The notes under the pieces: generated by a model
What the model saw: only the letters and a program-made list of their open reading frames with translations
The model's database searches: none
Told to the model about the DNA's origin: nothing
In this document: piece after piece, positions 8,797-15,266 of the stretch
How positions within the stretch are numbered: position 1 is the stretch's first letter
How the letters are laid out: every line of letters begins with the position of its first letter
Assembly: GCA_017938055.1 (NCBI GenBank)
Contig: JAGBCG010000120.1
Coordinates: forward strand, 1 to 24,051
DNA length: 24,051 nucleotides
DNA from: Clostridia bacterium
Lineage (GTDB): Bacteria; Bacillota; Clostridia; Oscillospirales; CAG-382
Reading direction: 5' to 3'
Translations under genes and position numbers: made by a program

Positions 8797-8832
8797 TTTT
8801 TATAAAACAGCATTACTTCAAAGTAATGCTGT
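8797..8832 (-). terminator. Hairpin terminator overlapping the 3' end of the araC-family gene
   Basis: A perfect 11-bp stem, ACAGCATTACT (8807-8817) with AGTAATGCTGT (8822-8832), has a 4-nt loop. Read on the minus strand, one arm encodes the final residues of the regulator, the loop and the start of the other arm contain its stop codon, and a short U run follows before AUAAAAA. The U tract is weak, so some read-through into the downstream minus-strand cluster is possible. Confidence 0.6.
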
Positions 8833-9655
8833 CAGGCATTATGCCGGATTTATACTGACTTGGTGTAACGCCCAGTTTCTTTTTGAAAACTCTGCAAAAA
8901 TACGAGGTGCTTTCAAAATTCAGAGCTTCAACAATGTATTCAAGTGTGGTTTCACCGCTTTCAAGCATTTTCCTTGCGATATTAAGTCTTAAATCCATCC
9001 GGTATTCCATAGGACTTTTGCCTGAATACTCCTTGAAAAGCCGTCTGAAATGACATGAGCTCACATTACATGCCTTTGCAATTTCTTCTATTGAAATATT
9101 ACAAAGGGTATCTGATTCTATAAGCTCAATGCCCGTGCTGATAGGTGAAAACCGCTTATCGTACTTTCGCACTTTCTCCTTGCAAATGTGTAAAATAAGG
9201 TTATATACTGAGGTTTTTATTGCTAAAGCCGACGGCACTGAGGCTTCATAAGCCTGAACTACATTTTCAAAAAGGTCAGCCGCTATAGGAACATTTACAT
9301 CCTTTATTATAAATGGTTTGTCGGAAAAGGTGAGTATGCTGTCATTTTCTATTGCATTGAATTCGACCTGTATTGCATCATTCAGATTGCTTTCGCACTC
9401 AAGGTTAAGACAAGTATATTCGCTTGCATACGGAAGACAAACAATACTTTTTCTTGGTGCAGTAAAGCTTTCTCCGGTTTTGTCAGTGTATACTCCTGTA
9501 CAGTTATTAAGAAAGATGATGCCTGTTCTTGGCCTTGGTTTGAATCTTTCGAAAAGTACACCTTTTTTCCATATTTGTCGCATGGCAAAAATGTCCTCAA
9601 GGGCAAAATTTGTAAAATAAAAATCTCTTAAATTCAGCGTTTTACGTTTTAACAT
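8813..9655 (-). CDS. AraC-family transcriptional regulator of the divergent sugar operon
   Basis: About 280 residues. The C-terminal 95 or so residues are a double helix-turn-helix AraC/XylS domain: ISIEEIAKACNVSSCHFRRLFKEYSGKSP, then IARKMLESGETTLEYIVEALNFES and the signature YFCRVFKKKLGVTPSQYK. The N-terminal 170 residues look like a cupin-type sensor domain with no recognised ligand. ATG 9655 is chosen over the adjacent TTG 9658 because GAGGTG stands 8 nt upstream. It is transcribed divergently from the ten-gene catabolic operon, the usual arrangement for a local activator. The promoter places the transcript start about 14 nt before the ATG, so the ribosome-binding site lies at the extreme 5' end. 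Effector unknown; presumably the sugar or an intermediate. Confidence 0.93.
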   Translation of the reverse strand: MLKRKTLNLRDFYFTNFALEDIFAMRQIWKKGVLFERFKPRPRTGIIFLNNCTGVYTDKTGESFTAPRKSIVCLPYASEYTCLNLECESNLNDAIQVEFNAIENDSILTFSDKPFIIKDVNVPIAADLFENVVQAYEASVPSALAIKTSVYNLILHICKEKVRKYDKRFSPISTGIELIESDTLCNISIEEIAKACNVSSCHFRRLFKEYSGKSPMEYRMDLRLNIARKMLESGETTLEYIVEALNFESTSYFCRVFKKKLGVTPSQYKSGIMPDSITLK

Positions 9656-9675
9656 CAAAACATCACCTCAAAACA

Positions 9676-9704
9676 AATATAACATTAATCAAATTTTCTG
9701 TCAA
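9676..9704 (-). promoter_or_regulatory. Promoter of the araC-family regulator
   Basis: On the minus strand a consensus TTGACA (9704-9699) is followed by a 17-nt spacer and TATATT (9681-9676). This is nearly consensus and points to constitutive, possibly autoregulated, expression. Confidence 0.8.
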
Positions 9705-9711
9705 GATATTT

Positions 9712-9730
9712 GTGCTAAAAGTGCAATAAA
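9712..9730 (+). promoter_or_regulatory. Candidate AraC-type operator (short direct repeat)
   Basis: GTGCTAAAA is followed directly by GTGCAATAAA, a direct repeat with 9-bp period between the two divergent promoters, centred about 62 bp upstream of the predicted operon start. AraC-family activators often bind direct repeats in this position. The repeat is short and could be chance. Confidence 0.25.
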
Positions 9731-9747
9731 TTAGATAGAATTGTTTC

Positions 9748-9776
9748 TTGTAATAAAAAACTTTCAATGCTATAAT
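9748..9776 (+). promoter_or_regulatory. Promoter of the ten-gene catabolic operon
   Basis: TTGTAA (9748-9753), a 17-bp spacer, then TATAAT (9771-9776) with an extended -10 TG two bases upstream. The predicted start near 9783 leaves about 30 nt of leader before the ATG at 9814. The poor -35 with a strong extended -10 suits an activator-dependent promoter. Confidence 0.75.
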
Positions 9777-9813
9777 GATGTTGAATAAAGAAAATTACCT
9801 GGAGGCAGAAAAT

Positions 9814-10866
9814 ATGAATAAGATTAAACTCAGTACCCTTAAAAGCTTTTGCGAAGAAGCACTTGTAAAATCAGGTGTGTCCAAACAAAATGCACAAATG
9901 GTTGCCGACACCCTCATAACCACCGATACCTTTGGTGTTATGACACACGGAACAAAAAATCTTAACCAGTACATTCAGAAAATGAATGCCGGCGGACTTG
10001 ATGCTAAAGCTGAACCTGTTGTTGAGGTACAAGGTCCTGCTTTTGCCATTATAAACGGCAACAAAGCAATCGGCATGGTATCTGCCTGCAAGGCTATGAA
10101 GCTGGCTATCGAAAAGGCAAAGCAAACAGGTATTGCATACGTAGGTGTAAAGAACAGCTGTCACTTCGGTGCGGCAGGTTATTATGCAAATCTTGCAGCT
10201 AAAGAAGGCATGATCGGCCTTGCTATGAGTAATGCAGACCCTGTAATCGCAGTTCCCGGCGGAAGAAGCAAAGCAATAGGAACAAATCCCTTTTCTTTTG
10301 CTGCACCCACAGCGGACGGAAAAAGTGTATTTCTTGATATTGCACTCAGCAATGTTGCAGCACTTAAAGTTATTATGGCACAGGAAAAGAATCAGGCAAT
10401 TCCTGACACCTGGCTTGTGGACGAAGAAGGTATTCCCACAAATGATGCTTTTAAATTCCCCAAAAATGCAAGTCTGCAGCCCATGGGTGCACACAAGGGT
10501 TATGGTTTGGCAGTTCTTGTAGAATTGTTGTCATCTGTTATGACAGGTGCAGGTATTTTGAGTCAGGTGACAAGCTGGAATCTGGATCTTTCATCTACAA
10601 ATAATGCAGGTCATGCTTTTATTGCCATTGATATATCCCAGATGATGCCCAAAGACGTGTTTAATTCACGCATGACTCAAATGATAGATGAATTAAAGAA
10701 CGGACCTAAAGCAAAGGGTGCTGAAAAAATATTGTTGCCCGGCGAAATGGAATGGGCTAAGAGAGAGCAGGCACTTGAGTCAGGTGAGCTGGTTCTTACA
10801 GATGCTATGGCAGCAAGTCTTCAGCAGCTTGCAGCTTCTACAGGTCTGGCACTTGAATTGTATTAA
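9814..10866 (+). CDS. Ldh2 (malate/L-lactate dehydrogenase type) family oxidoreductase
   Basis: A 350-residue NAD(P)-dependent oxidoreductase of the family that includes ureidoglycolate dehydrogenase AllD, 2,3-diketo-L-gulonate reductase YiaK and sulfolactate dehydrogenase. These enzymes interconvert 2-hydroxy and 2-keto acids. Visible are DTFGVMTHGTKNLNQYI (38-54) with the family His (H45), KNSCHFGAAGYYAN (113-126) with the second family His (H117), and PGGRSKAIGTNPFSFAAP in the nucleotide-binding region. In most members the first motif reads HGxxR; here the Arg position is Asn (N49), so acid recognition may differ. ATG 9814 has GGAGG 9 nt upstream; an ATG at 9775 overlaps the -10 and is rejected. 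It is the first gene of the operon, 40 nt before the aldolase-like gene. The substrate is probably a 2-keto or 2-hydroxy sugar acid; this is inference. Confidence 0.9.
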   Translation: MNKIKLSTLKSFCEEALVKSGVSKQNAQMVADTLITTDTFGVMTHGTKNLNQYIQKMNAGGLDAKAEPVVEVQGPAFAIINGNKAIGMVSACKAMKLAIEKAKQTGIAYVGVKNSCHFGAAGYYANLAAKEGMIGLAMSNADPVIAVPGGRSKAIGTNPFSFAAPTADGKSVFLDIALSNVAALKVIMAQEKNQAIPDTWLVDEEGIPTNDAFKFPKNASLQPMGAHKGYGLAVLVELLSSVMTGAGILSQVTSWNLDLSSTNNAGHAFIAIDISQMMPKDVFNSRMTQMIDELKNGPKAKGAEKILLPGEMEWAKREQALESGELVLTDAMAASLQQLAASTGLALELY

Positions 10867-10906
10867 TAAACAATAAAAATCATTATATTATAAGGAGATA
10901 ATTGAC

Positions 10907-11569
10907 ATGGAAAAGACAATGTACGGTATTTTAAAGACAACAGGTATTTGTCCAATTATGGTAGCACCCGAATTAGACTTTGCTGCAGATGCAGCACGTG
11001 CCATTGCAGAGGGAGGACTTCCCGTATGTGAGGTTTTGCTTCACAGAGATGAAAACTCACTTAACAGAATTAAGAAAATTGCTCTTGAAGCAACAGAGGT
11101 AACAGTTGGTGCAGGCTCGGTAATTTCTATAAGAGATGCCAAAGAAGCAATCGATGCAGGAGCAAAATTCTTTGTTTCTCCCGGATTTGTACCGGAGGTT
11201 GTTGAATTTGCTTTGAAGAAGAACATCCCGATTTTGCCCGGCTGCGTTACAGCAAGCGATATTTCATTGGCACTTAATTACGGAATAAACATTCTGAAGT
11301 TTTTCCCTGTTTATCAGCTTGGCGGAAAAGACACTCTTGCTCAGTATCACGGCGGTCCGTTCGGAAATGTTGAATGGGTTGTTACCGGCGGACTTAACGG
11401 AAACAACTTCTTGCCCTTTGCTGAAATAGATTATGTTCTGGCTTCGGGCGGTGACTGGATGTTTGCTGAAAACAATGCTATCAATGACAAAAATTATGAG
11501 CAGATTGTTCTCAACATGCGTAAAACAATCAAGGACGTTTTAAATCTACGTGCTCAAAAAAAGAACTAA
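10907..11569 (+). CDS. KDPG/KHG-aldolase-like class I aldolase
   Basis: A 220-residue TIM-barrel aldolase of the Eda family, which splits 2-keto-3-deoxy sugar acids into pyruvate and an aldehyde. The catalytic Glu (E42 in CEVLL), the pyruvate-pocket motifs VGAGSVI and FFVSPGF, and the Schiff-base Lys (K131 in LKFFP) are present. Two positions differ from E. coli Eda. The Arg after EVTL is His (H46), and the Ser of the C-terminal GGSW motif, which helps bind the substrate phosphate, is Asp (D183 in GGDW). An acid there should disfavour a phosphate, so a non-phosphorylated 2-keto-3-deoxy acid is a reasonable guess. AAGGAG precedes the ATG; the gene follows the Ldh2 gene by 40 nt. Confidence 0.9.
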   Translation: MEKTMYGILKTTGICPIMVAPELDFAADAARAIAEGGLPVCEVLLHRDENSLNRIKKIALEATEVTVGAGSVISIRDAKEAIDAGAKFFVSPGFVPEVVEFALKKNIPILPGCVTASDISLALNYGINILKFFPVYQLGGKDTLAQYHGGPFGNVEWVVTGGLNGNNFLPFAEIDYVLASGGDWMFAENNAINDKNYEQIVLNMRKTIKDVLNLRAQKKN

Positions 11570-11590
11570 GCATCCGTATTTGATACTCTC

Positions 11591-11604
11591 TTACATATAT
11601 GTAA
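11591..11604. promoter_or_regulatory. Perfect 14-bp palindrome between the aldolase-like and aldo/keto reductase genes
   Basis: TTACATATATGTAA is a perfect palindrome in the 55-nt gap, 21 bp upstream of the reductase start. It could be a regulator site or chance in AT-rich sequence. I see no promoter or U tract attached to it. Confidence 0.2.
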
Positions 11605-11624
11605 CGTTTTAAAAGGAGAAAGAT

Positions 11625-12473
11625 ATGAATAGCATACAGGATACATTCAGAACATACAACGGTGTTGAAATACCATGTATGGGACTTGGAACCTGGCAAT
11701 CAAAGGACGAGGTTGCCAGAATATCGGTGCTCTGTGCACTTTCTCACGGCTATCGACTTGTGGATACTGCAGCCGCTTACGGAAATGAACGTGGCGTAGG
11801 TGCAGGCATAAAAGACAGCGGACTTGCGAGAGAAGAAATTTTCATTACAAGTAAGCTTCGTAATGCCGACCATGGATATAAAGCTACTCTTGACGCATTT
11901 GATTTGACTATGGAAAAGCTTGGACTTGACTATCTTGACCTTTATCTTATTCATTGGCCGAATCCTGTTCAATTCCGTTCAACCTGGAAAAAAGCTATGC
12001 AGGACACCTGGAGAGCTTTTGAAGAGCTTTATAATGCGGGCAGAATCCGTGCAATAGGCATAAGCAATTTTATGCCCCACCATATAGAAGCTTTAATGGA
12101 AAGTGCAAAAATCAAGCCGATGGTTAATCAGTTAAAGCTTTGCCCGGGAATTACACAGAGTTCGGTTGTTGAATATTGCAAGAAAAACGAAATAGTTGTT
12201 GAAGCATACAGCCCCTTTGGAACAGGTGCAATTTTTACTTCCGATGAAATGAAAAATTTATCTCAAAAATATAACAAGTCTATCGGTCAGCTTTGTCTGA
12301 GATGGTGCTTACAAAAAGGCTTTGTGTCGCTGCCTAAATCCGCAAACCCCATGAGAATTAAAGAAAATACAGAAATATTTGATTTTGAGCTTTCTGCACA
12401 GGACATGAATATTATCTCTTGTCTTGAAGGAATATGCGGCGAAGCTCCCGATCCTGACAATATTCTGTTCTAG
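11625..12473 (+). CDS. Aldo/keto reductase
   Basis: A 282-residue NAD(P)H-dependent aldo/keto reductase, cytosolic, reducing an aldehyde or ketone to the alcohol (or the reverse). The full catalytic tetrad is visible: D47 (LVDTAA), Y52 (AAYGNE), K77 (TSKL) and H110 (LIHWP). The NADP-binding region SLPKSANPMRIKEN and the GISNF motif are also present. The start has AAAAGGAG 8 nt upstream. Unlike several neighbours, its catalytic residues are all canonical. Plausible roles are reduction of a uronic acid or amino sugar at the aldehyde, or of glyceraldehyde; the sequence does not decide. Confidence 0.92.
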   Translation: MNSIQDTFRTYNGVEIPCMGLGTWQSKDEVARISVLCALSHGYRLVDTAAAYGNERGVGAGIKDSGLAREEIFITSKLRNADHGYKATLDAFDLTMEKLGLDYLDLYLIHWPNPVQFRSTWKKAMQDTWRAFEELYNAGRIRAIGISNFMPHHIEALMESAKIKPMVNQLKLCPGITQSSVVEYCKKNEIVVEAYSPFGTGAIFTSDEMKNLSQKYNKSIGQLCLRWCLQKGFVSLPKSANPMRIKENTEIFDFELSAQDMNIISCLEGICGEAPDPDNILF

Positions 12474-12482
12474 GGCATCGAT

Positions 12483-13946
12483 ATGAGAATTAAAAACAAA
12501 GAAAAGCTCACCTCTCATTCAAATGTATACGGCAGAAAAATAGTTACCGAGCTTCTGGATGCAGGACTTGATGCTCTTGACCCGTACTTTAGAGTAAAAC
12601 AGTTCATTAAGGTTGAAAACAATAAGATTATACTCAACAATGAGGGCTTTGAGATGAAAGACGATCCTCATTCGGGACCCGTTGAATTTAATCTTAAAGA
12701 TTATGACAGAGTTTTCCTGTTTGGTGCAGCAAAAGGTATACAACGTGCAGCACTTGCTTTTGAAGAAGTTCTTGGCGACATTTTAACAGCCGGCCACGTT
12801 ATTGGCAAGCACGGAGAAGAAATTATATGCAAAAAGATAGGTGTAACATTGGCAGGACACCCTGTTCCTGACAGCTTTTGTGTTGAAGGTTGTAAAAAAA
12901 TCGAAGAGCTTCTGAAAGATGTCACCGAGCGTGATTTGGTATTTTCCATTTTTGGCAGCGGCTGCGGCTCTCTTTTCACTTATCCTGCAGGAAATATTAC
13001 GATTGACGATATTTCCCGCTTCACAAGGATGATGCAGATTGAAAAAGGTGTGCCCACAAGTGATTTGAATCAGATACGAACTCATATTGACCGCTTTAAA
13101 GGTGGAAGAATTACACGTGTGATTAAAAAAGCAACTCATGTATGTACGGTTACTGCCGATCCCTCAAAAATGGCAACTCCCGTTACCAGAGTGCCGTATT
13201 TCGAAATGCTTAAAACCAACACCTTTTTCCCAACAGTAGCAACGGCTTCAACATATGATGATTGTATAAACATAATCAACAAATGGGACGCATGGGATGA
13301 AACGCCTGATTCCATAAAAGAGCACTTGCTTTCAGGCACGTGCGAAACGGAAAACATGTCGGTGGAAGAATTTGAAACATATGGCTGTCGATTTTTTGGC
13401 TTGATTTTCAAGGATTCAACAGTATATCCCGCTGTCAGAAAAAAAGCCGCTGAAATGGGGCTTAAATGTATAATGCTTTCGGAATATATGGAAGCTGAAG
13501 CATGTCAGGCAGGGTTTGTTGACGGAAACCTGGCATTATGCTGTGAGAGAATGGGCGAGCCGTTCAGTGCACCTGTAGTTTTAATGTCCTCGGGAGAAAA
13601 TGTCGTTACTGTGGGCAAGGAAAAGGGCGTGGGTGGAAGAAACCAGGAATATTGTCTTGGTGCTGCCTTAAGAATTGCAGGAAGTGAAAAAATAGTTATT
13701 GGTGCTGTAGACACTGACGGAACAGACGGTCCGGGAGGCTTTTGTTACAAAGGAGCACCAAGCTGTCTTTCAGGAGCCGTTATAGATGGCTTTACGGCTT
13801 GTATTGCAAAAGAAAAAAACATTGATTTATGGAATGCCTTGAAAACCCACGGAACAAGCGAGCCGCTTTGGCTTCTTGACAGTGCTGTGGAAGCGGTTAC
13901 AGGTGTTTCAGCACTCGACTTGAGAATAATTTTTATAGGAGATTAA
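12483..13946 (+). CDS. Glycerate 2-kinase-like protein (DUF4147/MOFRL family), divergent
   Basis: 487 residues with the two-domain layout of the MOFRL glycerate 2-kinase family, which phosphorylates D-glycerate to 2-phosphoglycerate. Recognisable elements are GAAKG with the conserved Lys (K84), GHPVPD (125-130), GSGCGSLF (158-165) where the family usually has SGGGSAL, FKGGRITR, VGGRNQEYC and DTDGTDGPGG. The usual DVPGDDPxxIASGPT loop is replaced by TADPSKMATP, and the C-terminal GPTGTNV is VTGVSALD, so this is a divergent member and its substrate could differ. It starts 9 nt after the reductase stop with only AGGG as ribosome-binding site, and ends 2 nt before the enolase-like gene. Between an aldehyde dehydrogenase and an enolase homologue, a glycerate role makes sense. 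Confidence 0.8.
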   Translation: MRIKNKEKLTSHSNVYGRKIVTELLDAGLDALDPYFRVKQFIKVENNKIILNNEGFEMKDDPHSGPVEFNLKDYDRVFLFGAAKGIQRAALAFEEVLGDILTAGHVIGKHGEEIICKKIGVTLAGHPVPDSFCVEGCKKIEELLKDVTERDLVFSIFGSGCGSLFTYPAGNITIDDISRFTRMMQIEKGVPTSDLNQIRTHIDRFKGGRITRVIKKATHVCTVTADPSKMATPVTRVPYFEMLKTNTFFPTVATASTYDDCINIINKWDAWDETPDSIKEHLLSGTCETENMSVEEFETYGCRFFGLIFKDSTVYPAVRKKAAEMGLKCIMLSEYMEAEACQAGFVDGNLALCCERMGEPFSAPVVLMSSGENVVTVGKEKGVGGRNQEYCLGAALRIAGSEKIVIGAVDTDGTDGPGGFCYKGAPSCLSGAVIDGFTACIAKEKNIDLWNALKTHGTSEPLWLLDSAVEAVTGVSALDLRIIFIGD

Positions 13947-13948
13947 AT

Positions 13949-15250
13949 ATGTTTGGTACAATAATTAAATCCGTTAAAGCATATCAGGTTTATACCAACA
14001 GAGGCAAGCCCGGCGTTGAAGTAATAGTTACCACCGAAAACGGAGCACAAGGACGAGCTATGTGTACTTCGGGAGTTTCAATAGGAACTCATGAAGTTGA
14101 TTTTACCTTCGACGGCGGAACAAAGTTTGGCGGCAAGGGTGTAACTCAGGCAGCTAAAAGAGTTGAAGATATAATTGCACCGGTGATTATCGGCATGGAT
14201 TCTGCAAATCAGGCAGAGGTTGATGCGGCAATTTTAAACATCTATCCCGATGAAAAGGTAAGACTTGGAGGTAATGCTGTTGCTGCAACAAGTGCTGCAG
14301 TACTTAAAGCAGGTGCAAATTCCCTTGGAATTCCTCTTTATCGTCATATAGGGGGAGCTGGTGCTATGTATCTTCCTGTTCCAGGTGTAGCCATGGTTGC
14401 CGGTGACGAGCGTTATGGCGGAGGAATAACTACCCCCGGCGGAAAGCCCACAATGTCTGTTATGGCATTTGGCTTTGATACTTTTTCTGATGCCTCCTAT
14501 GCGTGCTGGGAAGTACATACACGTTGGGCAGAAAAGATGAAAAAGCTGTTCGGTGGACTTCCAAATATCCGCGATTTTATCTCAATTCCCCAAGGAATAT
14601 ATAAGTCCGACAGGGAAATATGGGAAGAAATGCTCAAAACTATTATTGAAGCAGGTTATGAGGGAAAAATGGGCTTCCAGATGGATGTTGCAACAGATAC
14701 ATATCACAACAAACAGGATGATAAATACTATGGTCTGTTTGACAACACACCCAAAACAAAAGAACAGCTTTTTGATTTTTACATGCAGATTATTAAAGAC
14801 TATCCGTTTGTCATCATAGAAGACCCATTTAATGAGGACGATTACGATGCAACAGCACTTCTGACTAAGGAAAGCGGTATTCAAATAGTGGGTGACGATT
14901 TATTTACCACAAATCCCAAGCGTGTTGCTTATGGAATTTCAAAGGGAGCTGCAAACACCGTTCTGTTAAAGGTAAACCAGGTGGGTAGTATATCCGAGGC
15001 TCTTGACATGATTCAATATGCTTACAAATTCGGCTATGGTGTAATGCCCTCAGACAGCCGTGGAGAAGGAGAATCTATTGCTGACTATGCAGTAGGTATA
15101 AATGCAGGTTCAATACGTGAAAGTGCAATAGGGCCAAGAGGAAACAGATTCTTGGAAATTGAAAAAGAGCTTGGCTCGTCTGCAAAATTTATGGGTGCAC
15201 GCTCACTTAAGGGATTTCGTAACATTATGAGAGCAGACGGTAAATTATAA
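13949..15250 (+). CDS. Divergent enolase paralogue of unknown substrate
   Basis: 433 residues, clearly homologous to enolase along its whole length. The three Mg ligands are kept (D246 in QMDVATD, E291 in IIEDPF, D316 in IVGDDLF), as is the catalytic Lys (K341 in LLKVNQ). Other enolase active-site residues are not. The GGEHADN loop is AGDERYG, the QEFM Glu is replaced (MSVM, 169-172), the GDEGG Glu is gone (ISIPQG, 211-216), HRSGE is DSRGE (369-373), and the KTGS Lys is Arg (R390). The SGASTG lid is SGVSIG. It would be labelled phosphopyruvate hydratase automatically, but retained metal site plus lost phosphate and acid/base residues suggest another beta-elimination, for example of a sugar acid or amino sugar acid. 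The Shine-Dalgarno GGAG is inside the previous gene, so the two are probably coupled. Confidence 0.85.
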   Translation: MFGTIIKSVKAYQVYTNRGKPGVEVIVTTENGAQGRAMCTSGVSIGTHEVDFTFDGGTKFGGKGVTQAAKRVEDIIAPVIIGMDSANQAEVDAAILNIYPDEKVRLGGNAVAATSAAVLKAGANSLGIPLYRHIGGAGAMYLPVPGVAMVAGDERYGGGITTPGGKPTMSVMAFGFDTFSDASYACWEVHTRWAEKMKKLFGGLPNIRDFISIPQGIYKSDREIWEEMLKTIIEAGYEGKMGFQMDVATDTYHNKQDDKYYGLFDNTPKTKEQLFDFYMQIIKDYPFVIIEDPFNEDDYDATALLTKESGIQIVGDDLFTTNPKRVAYGISKGAANTVLLKVNQVGSISEALDMIQYAYKFGYGVMPSDSRGEGESIADYAVGINAGSIRESAIGPRGNRFLEIEKELGSSAKFMGARSLKGFRNIMRADGKL

Positions 15251-15266
15251 TTCTGGAGGGATTAAT

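Noticed and set aside
9871..10494. 207-codon open frame antisense to the Ldh2 gene
   Set aside because: Cys/Ser-rich low-complexity protein with no ribosome-binding site or family resemblance; the opposite strand encodes a clear enzyme.
11595..11615. cre-like catabolite repression site (TGTAACGTTTTAAA)
   Set aside because: One base is missing between the half sites compared with the cre consensus, and it lies inside the operon rather than at the promoter.
13949..15250. Annotation as ordinary phosphopyruvate hydratase (eno)
   Set aside because: Several residues needed for 2-phosphoglycerate dehydration are replaced, so the family name is kept but not the function.
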